64,000 nt of DNA, from contig GG745328.1 of NCBI GenBank assembly GCA_000151295.1, positions 1,053,585-1,117,584 on the forward strand, written 5' to 3'. Under the pieces are notes generated by a model. The model did not search any database. It was not told the origin of the DNA and saw only the letters and a list, made by a program, of their open reading frames with translations. The translations under genes were made by a program, and so were the position numbers. The stretch comes from Allomyces macrogynus ATCC 38327 (lineage: Eukaryota; Blastocladiomycota; Blastocladiomycetes; Blastocladiales; Blastocladiaceae). Of this stretch, positions 31,501-41,869 are shown piece after piece (positions within the stretch are counted from its first letter, which is position 1; the number at the start of each line of letters is the position of its first letter).

Positions 31501-32851
31501 AGGGGCGGCACCGCGCAGCGGCGACCGCGACCGGCTGCGGCGCGCTGTCCACCCGCCGGCATCAGCCGTGGTAGTGGACGCGCCCCAGGCGTCGGGTGCG
31601 ACACTGCCGCCACCGCCGGCGACGCCGGGGTCGCGGTCGCCAAATAGCGACCCAGGACGCGACCCGGATGCGGTCCCGGCACCCGTACTGGCCGGGAACT
31701 TGGCGTCGGACGGCGATGCGACGGTTGAGTCGAACCCGCCGCTAGAGCCGTACCCGGGCGCGCTCGAGATCGAGGCCGGGCGGTCGATGCGGCGGCCGCG
31801 CAGCGCCGCCGGGTTGGTGGGCGCGGCGGTGAGCGACCCGGCTGGGAGGAGTGGAGAGAGGAAGAGAGTGATCAGTCACGTGTCAAGAGCTTCTTGAATG
31901 AGGAACAGAGGAGAGAGGAAACCGCACCTCGACCGGGCACGGCGCGCGCAACAGCGAGTCGCGTCTGCGACGTCGACGTGTCGGGTTTCTTGCCGACGCC
32001 TTCCGGGTGGATGTTGCCCGTGGCGAGCGCCTGTAGGGTGCGCAGGGCAAAGTAAGCCGCAGGGTTGAGTGAGACACGGGCGCCACGACACGATACGCCA
32101 GGCGCACGACACCAAGCACAAGCGCGAGCGTACCTGGTGCTCGGCCTCGGTCATGGGCAGCACGGCAAGCGGGGCCAGCGGCGCGTCGGCAACGACGAGC
32201 GCGTGTTCGCCAGTCGGATCGTCGAGCAGGTTGGGCCCGGGCGGCGCCGACTCGCGAATGCGCAGCAGGCGATCCTTGGAGTAGACACCGGGCTGCGTGG
32301 TCGCGGCGGGACCGGCCGGGAACGACGACGACGACGGCGCATACCCGGCGTTGGCAGCACGGACACTCGGCGGCTCGTAGAGGCCCGAGCGCGAGGTCGA
32401 CGCGAGCGCGTGTGCAGGCGAAGCGGCGCGGCGCGGGGTCCTGTTTTGGGTCGCAAAAGGCAGATCAAGAGAAGGGAAGACGACAGGAGGTGAGTGGCGG
32501 TGATCAGTGATCAGCGATCAAGCGATCACGCAACAACAGCAAAGCACTGGCGCAGGAGACCCGCGCGCTGCGACCACCCGCTTCGCCTCGGCCAACCGAC
32601 GCGTGCAACACCACGCGTACACGACGCGTCGCGCGCGCGGTTGCAGCGAGAGAGTGGTCGCAGCGGCTCGATCTGCGGGAACAGCGCGCTCAGCACGCGT
32701 GAGACGCGGGGGAGGAATAGGCAGGCGCGCACCAGGGACCGGCAGAAGCGCGTCCGACAGCTGGGTTGGCAGCCGCCGCGGAGGCACCGGGCGGGACATA
32801 GGCAGCATGGTGGGCGCGGCCGAGCGCGTGGGCAGACGAGAGTTGCGACAT
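28535..32851 (-). CDS. GYF-domain protein (Smy2/GIGYF-like), frame interrupted in the GYF core
   Basis: Exons: 32851-32733, 32440-32134, 32030-31928, 31841-28535; about 1278 residues if the frame break is bridged. GYF domains bind proline-rich partners; the fungal Smy2 class acts in COPII traffic and mRNA metabolism. The upstream exons give YSKDRLLRIRESAPPGPN and LPMTEAEHQ, then an RS-rich stretch. The GYF domain starts HEWFYRDPQGNEQGP in one frame and resumes MQEWYQNKYFAGDLLVKAVF in the frame one base back, so one base appears to be missing (or a -1 shift occurs) near 31310-31330. It continues YTPLDQLIATACRGDTETPF. The rest is Ala/Ser/Pro/Gln-rich; the C-terminus has the conserved helical FAAEFVRRRR block and ends GFVTVGKKKKAGKR, typical of the fungal family. 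Intron 1 (292 nt) is longer than others, so the first exon is less certain. Confidence 0.8.
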
Positions 32852-33292
32852 GGCGAGAGGGTTGAGGGTCGTGGTGGTGGTGTGGTGGCCGAAGGGAAGC
32901 GGGGCGCGGAGAGCGGGCAGAGGGGCGGCGGGCGCGGGGTGACGAGCGGCGTGCAGGGGGGCGCGGATCGATCACGAAGACGGCGTCGGGACAGGCTCGA
33001 GGAGGTCACGGTCGCGGACGAGGCCAAGGTCGAGGACAGCGGGGCAGGACGTCGGCGAGGTGTGCAGGACGCACACGACGAAAGCGAACGACGGCTTGGG
33101 CCGATCGCCAACCTGTCACGCGCACCCTGCAATCCGCGTGACGCCACGTGCCGGAAATGCCACACCTATTGCACCTCGAACAGCGCACGCCAACCGTCCG
33201 CTCGTCGTGGGCGCCGACCCCATCGCGCGCACGCAGAGCACGACCACGACAAGGATAGCGCACGCGCTCGCAGGCGCACCAGGACCACGGCC
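32852..33292. other. Divergent intergenic region, GYF / CPSF1
   Basis: Only 441 bp separate the two divergent start codons, so a shared promoter is likely. No further gene seen. Confidence 0.5.
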
Positions 33293-36200
33293 ATGTTTGC
33301 CGTGCACCGCACACTGGCCCCACCCGCGGGCATCTCGCTCGCCGCGACCGCGCGCTTCACGACGGCGCTCGTCGACGAGCTCATCGTGATCAAGGGCACG
33401 TCGCTGCTGCAGGTCTGGCGGCCCATTCCCACCACACCAGCAACCACCAAGGATGCACCGCGACTGCACCTCGTCGCCGAATGGCCGCTCTACGGCGATC
33501 TCGTCGGCCTCGCGCCCGTGCGCGCCGCTGGACTCGCCGCGCCAGGCCGTTGCGGCCTGTTGCTGACATTTGCTGAGGCGCGCGCTGCACTCGTCGAGTA
33601 CGACGCGAGCGAGCACCGCTTGCGCACCGTCTCGCTGCACTCGTGGGAGCACGACCCCTCGCTCAAGACGACCACGCTGACCCCACTGCCGCCGCTGCTC
33701 AAGGTCGACCCGTCCCCTTTCCCGCGGTGCGCTCTCGTTGCAGTCTACGCCGACCACTGGGCCGTCCTGCCGCTGCACCAGCGCGACGCTCTCCTGCTCG
33801 ACGCGCACCCGAACGACGCTGCTAGTCCACAAGAGCCGCCCGTGCGCTCCTCGTTCCTGATCCGCCCGCGCGATCTGCCCTCGGAAGTCGTCAACGTGCG
33901 CGACCTGGCCTTTGTGCACGGGTACCTCGAGCCAACACTCGCCGCGCTGCACGAAACGGCGCCACCGACCGCCGCGGGCCTGCTCGATCTGCGCAAGGAC
34001 ACGGTGCGGTGCACGTTCCTGACCCTCGACTTGCGCGCCGGTGCACGCACCGCGCACCACGCCGACCCGTCGCCCGCCGCTGCCGCGCTCTTCACGTCGG
34101 TCCCGCTCCCGGCTTCGGCGACACGCGTCGTCCCCGCCCCGGCCCCACTCGGCGGTGTCCTCGTTCTCGCGGCCTCCGGCGTTATCTACCTCAACCAAGC
34201 CGTACCCGGCGGGATCGGTGCTGTGACCACCGCCTACGCGCTCGGTGCCGTCCCCAGCAACCCGGCTTGCGTGCGCGAAACCAGCTACTCGTTCGCGCAC
34301 GACTTTTCGCACCTTGGGCTACCCCTCGATAACGCGACGGCCGCGTTTGTTCCGCACCCGCGCGCTCTGCAAAACCCGAATGCGCCAAACACCCCGTTAC
34401 GGTGCCTGTTGGCGCTGCCCTCGGGCGATGTCTGGGCGTGCGACTTGTTGCGCGACCCGGGCATGGCCGGTGCGCGGACGGGGTTGAGCGGTTTCCAGTT
34501 CACGCGCGTGTTTGCCGCGCCCATGGCCTCGTATCTCGTGCCATGGGGCGACGATCGCACGCACTTGTTTTACGCATCCGCGAATGGACCGTCGGTGATG
34601 CTCGCGCTCGATAGCGACGAGGCGTCCTCGGTTCGGGGAACGCCGTCCAAGCGTCGCCGGCTCGAGAACGGGAACGGAGTGGACTCGACGGAGCCGAGCA
34701 AAGATGATCCGCCCGCTGTGCTTGTCAAGGAGGGCGATTCAGCACCGGGGTTCCGCGTGGTCGACGTCCTCGCGTCGGTCGGCAACTTGCGTGACGGGGT
34801 GCTGTGCCAGTCGAATGTGCGTTGGCTCTGCTCTTTGCTTCTTTTTTTTTTTTTTTTTTTCGCGCCACAAGACTGTCACTTTGAGAACTGGCCTACTTCT
34901 TTGGTGCTTGGCATTGTGCCAGCGCGCCAGACTTTGTCTGCCCCTGGGTGGATCTTGTTGGGCCATACTTCAATACACTGGCCGTTTTATTTCTCTTCTG
35001 GGTTCCGGGCTGACTGCCAGTGCACACCTCTCTGTGACCAACACTAGGGTCAAAACGTCACGTTTTGTCTCAGCGGCGATGGGCACGGGTCACAATATGT
35101 CGTCGTTCAGGTTCGTCGTGCTTCTGCGCCTTGGCCTCAATCACGCTCTCTTGACAATCGCTTCTATCCTGTCTCCAGCAAGCCATCCACCCGACGATCC
35201 AGGACCGGTTCAAGATGACGGGCGTACGCCGCATGTGGTCGCTCTCGTCTCCCTCGGCCGAATACGACACGCTTCTCGTGCTCTCGGGCGACCACAAGAC
35301 ACTCGTGCGCACTTCCCCTGCCCTCCCGCTCTCCTCTCCACCCAGCTCACCCTCTCTCCCTCTACCAGGTCTTCAAAGCCGGCCACGAGCTGAAACAAAT
35401 CAACGACACGGGCTTCACCACAACCACACGCACGCAATACGTTGGCGCATTCGCGCACCGCGCCTACCTCATCCAAGTCCTCGACCACGCGCTCGTCCTG
35501 CTCTCCGGCGACGGTCTCACGCGACTGCACGGTGTCGACGTCGACGCTGTCGTGCACGCCAGCACTGTGGCTGACGCGAACCATATTGTCGTTGTGACGC
35601 GCGTCGGGACCGCGCTCGTGTTCGCCGTGCAGAACGACCAGCTCGTGCAGGTGCATTCCGTGGAAGGGGTCACGGCGGCACACGTGGTCGCGGACGCGCG
35701 CGGTGTGTGGGCGACGCGCGGTGAGCTCGCGGCGCGGCAGACGCAGGTGCGGAATGCCGAAAAGGCGCGCCGCAAGCGCGCGGCAGCGGTTGCGTCGATG
35801 GCGGCACCCGCGGCTGCAGCAACGAGAGCCGCGCCCGTGACGATCGCGGCCATGGATGACTTGGACGATCTCGATGACCTTGACCTCGACCTGTATGGCG
35901 ACTCGGCCGTACCTGCCAAGCCTGCCGTCTCTGCTACTCACATGGCGCCCGCCATCGATGCCGTCCCTGACATTGCCGACGAGGAGGTTCCGCCGCACCC
36001 GGCCGCAGAAGCGCGGGAGGTGTTGATGCTCGTGCAGCGCCATCACGTGCGCGTGTTGCGGATGCCCGACTTGGTCGAGGTGTTTTCGATCGCGGACGTG
36101 CACGACGCGCCGATGGCAATGATCGACCAGGGCGCGGGCGAGGCGATGGAGACGGACGGCGAGACCACGGCAGCGATGCCGGGGCCGGCTGATGTGGTGC

Positions 36201-38698
36201 AGGTGCACATGCTCGAGTTTGGCGCACGCGTAGAGGACACGTATCTTCTGGTACGTGCGGACCGCATCTAGCTCTCTTTGGGTACGAGCGCTCACACTGC
36301 CCTCGTCCACCCATAGGTCGTCGCTCGTGACACGTCCATGACCGTGTACCAAGCGCGGCACCCAGACATCGATTCCGACTCCCCCACCAACCCCCACGCC
36401 TCGCGCTCCGCCGTCGTCTGGGCCAAAGTCGCGCTCGACCCGGCCCTTCTCGCCGGCGGGATCCCCGCGCACCCGTCGACCAAGGGCGATGTGACTCCGC
36501 CGTGGTTGACCGTGCACGCATTCAAGAATGTGGCCGGGCACCCGGGCGCCATGGTCGTGCGGCACGCAGGTGGTGCTGGCGCGCCGCGTACATGTTTCTG
36601 GCTCCTGGCGTCGCCGCGCGGGCATGTGGCCGCGGTGCCGATGGGACCGATCACGCCTCCAGCGCGCGCGGGGGCGGCAGCAGCGGCCGAGGGGGGCGCG
36701 GCAGCGGCGGTGCCGACAGCGGGGGTGGGGGCGGGGGCGAGTGATAAGGAGAGTGTGGTGATTGGGTTCACGCCGTTCCATCACGCACAGTGCCGGCACG
36801 GGTTTATTTTGGCGACGGCATCGGTACGGTTTTTTTTCCCCCCTGTTCTGACCATCCGAGAAGCCCGTGCGCCTCACGCGATTGGATCTCTAGGGCCATC
36901 TCCTGGTCGCGCAAATGGACGCGACGCTCGAGTTTGATGCGCGGGTCCCGCACCGCAAGATTCATACGGGCCAGACGGCGCACCTCGCGAGTTTTGATCA
37001 GGATTCGGGGACTTTGGCGGTGGCCGTGTCGTCACCTGTCGACTTCCACTTACTCGTGGAGGTCCCGGACCAGATCGAGCATCATCCGCCGACGGGCATT
37101 CGGAGTACGTGTTCTGTCGCCTTTTCTGTTAAGGTCATCTCGCCACTCACCCGTCTACAGCCCCACACCTGCACCAGGACATGCTCACTCGCACCAAGCG
37201 TCCCGGCGCGTACCTCGCGACGTCGCGGCAATTCCGGCTTGAGCTCGTATCCGCCGCCAATTTCGCCGTGGCTGCGACCTATGAATTCGAAGAGTACGAG
37301 CACGTGGTCGCGATCCACCACGCGGAACTGCACTCGTCACAGACACGGTCGGGCAAGCAGCGGTACCTCGTTGTGGGCACGGCGTTCGTCAAGGGCGAGG
37401 ACGTGTCAACGCGCGGCAAAGTCTACGTGTTTGAGACCATCACGGTCGTGCCCGAGGTCGGCCGGCCCGAGACGGCGCACCGGCTAAAGCTGCAGTGGTC
37501 CGACGAAATCAAGGCGCCCGTCACGGCGCTCTCGTCGCTGCGCGGCCACTTGGTCATCGCGCACGGACCAAAAGTGCTGGTTATGGACTACGAGGAGAAC
37601 AAGGACGGCGAGCGGTCGTTGGTCGGCATCGCGTTCCATGACGCGCAAGTGTATGTCACGCAACTCGCGACATTCAAGTCGTATATTCTCGTGGGCGATC
37701 GCGTCAAGTCGGTCGAGTTCTTGATCATGCAGGAGGACCCGCCGAAGTTGTTTTATCTCGGCAAGGACCACCACCCGATGCCCGTGACCGCGCTCGACAG
37801 TATGATCATGGGCAACCTCGCCGGGTTCTTGGCGGCCGACGAGTTGGGCGCGATGCACCTACTCATGTACGCGCCGCAGAATATTCAGAGTTATGGTGGG
37901 ACTAAGCTACTGCGCCGCGCCGATTATTTCTTGGGCGCTGTCGTCAATAAGCTGCTGCGGTTCCGCATGAACTCGGGCGCGCCGACGGCGGCCACGTCGG
38001 TGGTCGTGCCGCCTGCTGTGGCGAGCTCGAACAAGTCACCAGGCGCTCTCGTAGCGGTGGCGGGCATGGCCACGTCGGCCGCGGCAAGTACCAGCAGTTT
38101 GCCGTCCAAACCCGTGAACGGTGCCGCGCCGAACGGTGTGATGGGGGCCAAGATGGGACCTGCAAAACCAGCGGCTCTGGCCGCGGCAGCAGTGAATGCG
38201 CCGCCCGCAACCGCGATCGTCCCGGCCGAAGTGGCCATGGCCAACCTCGCGTGTACGTCACGATATTTTCCTCCCCAAACGTTCCTGCGTTACCTAACTG
38301 ATCGGGTATAATGTAGTGTGCACGGACGGGTCTGTCAGCGTCGTTGCGCCAGTTTCGGAAGTCGCCTACAAGCGGCTGCTGCTCCTCTACAATCGCATTT
38401 GCGAGTCGCTTCCGACCGCCGCGGCGCTGCACCCCAAAGCGTACCGGTACGCTGTTACACCCGCTCTCCACTTGCATCCGGCACCAGAGTCTGATATTTG
38501 CTTCCAACTAGCCACTACCTCGTCCAAAGTCGCCTGTTCTCCAACAATCCGGCCACGATGCTCGACCTCAACCTGATTGCCGATTTCTTGACCCGCCCGC
38601 TCCCCGAGCAGCACGAGCACGCGCGAGCGCTTGGGTCGACGCTGGCGCGGATCCGCGACGATGTGCGTGCGGTGAGCGCGGCGTGGACCGTGTTGTAG
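33293..38698 (+). CDS. CPSF1: Cleavage and polyadenylation specificity factor subunit 1 (CPSF160/Cft1)
   Basis: CPSF1 is the WD-propeller scaffold of the nuclear complex that recognises the poly(A) signal. Resolved exons: 33293-34816, 35179-35304, 35369-36250, 36317-36823, 36894-37104, 37161-38252, 38317-38446, 38512-38698. One further small exon is expected between 34817 and 35178; the conserved stretch SRFVSAAMGTGHNMSSFRFV (about 35056-35130) is its likely product, but I could not settle its borders. The protein is about 1575 residues, near the family's 1400-1450 plus Ala-rich inserts. Signatures: start MFAVHRTLAPPAGISL; AALVEYDASEHRLRTVSLHS; EDTYLLVVARDTSMTVYQAR across an intron; EFEEYEHVVAIHHAELHSSQ; RYLVVGTAFVKGED; FLAADELGAMHLLMY; LALCTDGSVSVVAPVSEVAY; and the last exons YLVQSRLFSNN and LDLNLIADFL. 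An acidic DDLDDLDDLDLDL segment lies in exon 35369-36250. Confidence 0.92.
34842..34860 (+). repeat. Poly-T tract of 19 in a CPSF1 intron
   Basis: A run of 19 T lies 26 bp after the donor of the first CPSF1 intron; length of such runs is prone to sequencing error. Confidence 0.9.
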
Positions 38699-39296
38699 GC
38701 CGACCGCGTGCATCGGAGGTTTAGTTTTGTTGGATGTTGTGGTGTTGCTTATGAATCGCAAAGCTGTTCTCACAGTCCTCTTTGATTGCAACGTTTCGTC
38801 AAACACATGGTCTGTCGGGGCTTCTGGTTGTGAAGCGAAGCGAACAATAAATCGCAAATACATCGCCCTCACACATCCTTGTGATCCGCAAACGTACGTG
38901 GATGCGTCTTCACGGATCGCCCAAGCACAATCAGGATCACACCTCGCGACCATGTTCAGGATCCGTGTCCCGATTGGCCCTTGAACGGATGGTACTGCAT
39001 GGGAAGTACAACAATTCGAGAGTTGCCGAGGCAAAAATGAAAAATGAGGTTTGCTGTCATTTCGTTTTGCGACGCGATCGTGCCAATATATCCATGCCTC
39101 AGCCCGTAGTACGGTGGGATTGGAAAGGACTGATGCGCCCGCACCCTCTCGGCCCGACGGTGGTGGAGGCTGATCAGGAAGGCCAAACGGCTGCTCCAAA
39201 AACCAATAACCAGCACTAGCCGATTCCACGACAAGGGAATCACGTAACTCTAACACACGGTTTCTTGTCCTCTGCTACCATTACAAACCTGCTCCC
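38699..39296. other. Convergent intergenic region, CPSF1 / LTO1
   Basis: 3' regions of CPSF1 (rightward) and LTO1 (leftward). An AATAAA at about 38847 could serve CPSF1 3'-end formation. No gene seen. Confidence 0.5.
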
Positions 39297-40029
39297 TCAA
39301 AACGCCAACGACTGCGACAGCGGTTTTTCTACGGCCACCGCTGCATCCGTGCTCCTCGATCGCACGGGTGTAAACGCGGCACCATGAGCATAAGCGGCAG
39401 CCGCGAGCGGCACACCCAGGACGGCACAGACGAGCTTCCACCGGCCACGAATCCGATCGAGCAGCTCGATCAGGCCCGTATCAAGCGCATTGTGCCGCGG
39501 GAACGACCGCGTCAATGTCAGGAACACCTCGAGTGTCGTGCGGGACCTAAACACTGAGCATCAGATACTTGTCCACCGGAAAGCGACCTCGAAAAAGGTG
39601 GACGTGCCTCGGCGGGAACGAGCGCGAGCGCGACGGGCGGGCAGCCTCGTCGTCGTCATCGCCAAACTCGTTGCTCTCGGGGGACGCAATGCTGGTCCGC
39701 TGAACGTGTGCGAGCCACGTTTCGGCACAAGATTGATAGTAAGCAACCTCCGTGAGCATTTCGTGGCCCTTTTCAAGGCCGAGCGTGAATCCTTCAGGTC
39801 GGCCGGCGCGCAGACCCTCGGCGATCCCTTCTTCGCGACCCTCCTCCTGGAACCTGGTCAATCCTTGATGCGTCAATGTAATGGTCTGGACATGAGATCA
39901 TGGCGGGACTTGGACGGACATTTCTTCCAGGTGCACAAGATCGCTGAGCTCGAAGTCGCGCTCGATGGCCTCGTCGGTGCGGACAGCGGATCCAGATGCG
40001 GGGTCACGGGCGGGTGGACTGTCCTTCAT
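39297..40029 (-). CDS. LTO1: LTO1 (ORAOV1) homologue with deca-GX3 motif
   Basis: LTO1 pairs with Yae1 as an adaptor that hands the Fe-S protein ABCE1/Rli1 to the cytosolic iron-sulphur assembly machinery. Exon 1 is 40029-39920 (MKDSPPARDPASGS to DLVHLEEM); a 66-nt intron with donor GTCCGT leads to exon 2 from 39853, which gives FQEEGREEGIAEGLRAGRPE then GFTLGLEKGHEM: glycines at four-residue spacing, the deca-GX3 motif. The final exon, ending 39297, gives LDTGLIELLDRIRGRWKLVC, matching the LDKIRGKFKQFC helix of the human protein, and ends SLAF. The junction between exons 2 and 3 is unresolved: the acceptor is probably at 39544 (TTTAG) but no strong in-phase donor was found. An acidic GDDDDEAARPSRSRSF segment at the end of exon 2 may be coding or intronic. 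Divergent from MRI1. Confidence 0.8.
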
Positions 40030-40346
40030 GGTCGAGGTTGGTGCCATTGCTGCTTAAAAACTGGGTCACTGGTGGTCGGGATCTGTTGAAGAGCGAGGAG
40101 AGAAGAGTGGAGAGGCAGGCACAGGCAGATGTGATCGGTCAGCTTGGAACGTGCGGTGGAAACGCCCGTCAAAAGCATCAATAGCCGCTCAGGAATGAGG
40201 CAATCGGCTGAGCCACATCTCCACCGCATCTTGGCCGACACTGAGCTGCTCCTCAAATCTCTTCTTCTTCATCCAAGCGAGGAGCACCGGGACTGATCTC
40301 CAGCAACAACTTCAAGGAAGAAGATTGCATTGTTACCGCCAGCAAG
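40030..40346. other. Divergent intergenic region, LTO1 / MRI1
   Basis: 317 bp between divergent start codons; presumed bidirectional promoter. No gene or motif identified. Confidence 0.5.
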
Positions 40347-41634
40347 ATGAGCCTCGAAGCAATCCGTTACCAGCGCGGCACGGGCTTGTACTTGCTCAAC
40401 CAGCTGCTCCTGCCGCACGAGTCGGTCTGGGAGCCCGTCCCGACCATGGCCGAAGCGCATGCGCAAATCAAGCTGATGAAGGTCCGCGGCGCGCCCGCGA
40501 TCGGTGTCACAGCTGCGCTTGCGCTTGCTGTTGAACTCGACTCGCACAAGGACCTCGCTACCCTGCCCGTTGCCGATCTGCTCAAGTGGATTCGCGCACA
40601 CCTCGACCACATTGCCACGTCGCGCCCGACCGCCGTCAACCTGTTCGACTCGATTGATAAGTTGTGGGCCAAGGCGCATGAGGTGGCCGCGAAGACCAAG
40701 TCTTCGGTGGAGGTGCGCGAGGCGCTGGTCGCGCTCGCGCAGCAGATTTTCGCCGACGATGTCAAGGATAATGTCGCGATTGGCCAGCATGGGATGGAGT
40801 GGCTCGTCAAGGCCGTGCCTGCGGATCAGGCGAGCCACCTGCGTGTCCTGACACACTGCAACACAGGGTTCGTCACTGTTTTGTGCGCGCTGAGTAGTCG
40901 GATCGGGGTGGAGAGATTGTATCCTGACATGCTGAAACTAGTTCGCTTGCGACGGCCAGCTACGGCACGGCGCTCGGCATCATCCGGTCGCTACACGCCC
41001 ACAAGAAGCTCGCGCACGTCTACTGCACCGAGACGCGGCCCTACAACCAAGGATCGCGGCTGACGGCCTATGAGCTGACCTACGAAAAGATGCCGGCGAC
41101 GCTCGTCACCGACTCGATGGTCTCGTTCCTGCTCAAGCAGCACCCTGTTCATGCGATCATCGTCGGGCGCCGACCGGATCGCGCGCAACGGCGACACGGC
41201 CAACAAGATTGGGACTTACCAGCTGGCATTGGCGGCGCGCGCGCATGGTGTGAAGATGATGGTGGCCGCGCCGTTGACCACATTTGATTTGGCGATTGCC
41301 GATGGGTCAGCGATCCCGATTGAGCAGCGGCCCGCGCACGAGCTGATTCGTGTCACGGGCGCGGTCGTTAAGGATGGCAAACCGATGAGCGAACTGGCGA
41401 CGGTGCAGGTGGCGCCGCAGGGCATGAACGTGTGGAACCCCGGGTTCGAGTACGTGGTTTTCTCGTGCCTTTCGCAGGGGTGGACTGAATGGATTACTGA
41501 CTGCTTGTGCTTATCACTGCAGCGTTACGCCCGCCGAGCTCATTGATGCGATCATCACGGAGAAGGGCGTCATTACCAAAACGCCGGGCAGCAAGGTCTT
41601 TGACGTTGCCGGGTTCCTCAAGACAGTGCAGTAG
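40347..41634 (+). CDS. MRI1: Methylthioribose-1-phosphate isomerase, one-base frame break
   Basis: Converts methylthioribose-1-phosphate to methylthioribulose-1-phosphate in the cytosolic methionine salvage pathway. Exons: 40347-40867, 40942-41449, 41523-41634; introns 74 and 73 nt (donors GTTCGT and GTACGT, both phase 2); 379 residues after bridging. Family blocks: [40 protein letters not shown], the catalytic Cys in LTHCNTG joined to [38 protein letters not shown], then the catalytic Asp in [20 protein letters not shown], and [20 protein letters not shown] across intron 2. The frame shifts by one surplus base between VG (codon ending 41167) and ADR (codon starting 41169), in GGGCGCC. Everything on both sides is conserved, so the gene is probably intact and the extra base an error, but a real lesion cannot be excluded. 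Confidence 0.88.
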
Positions 41635-41869
41635 AAGTTTGTGTGCTCGTCGCTCTTGCGTAGGCGTGTAGAAATATTGTGGTTTAGTCATTTTTGAAGC
41701 AGCTACGAGGACTTTTGCGACGCTTTGGTGCAGCTTCCAGGCTTGCACAAGTTGAGAACGGCTTGGTTGGAACACATGGTCATGTCGGGCGTGCAGACTT
41801 TGTAAGGACGATCTAACAACAAATTTGTTCAACCATCGACCATCAACTGCAACTCATCGACCACCCATT

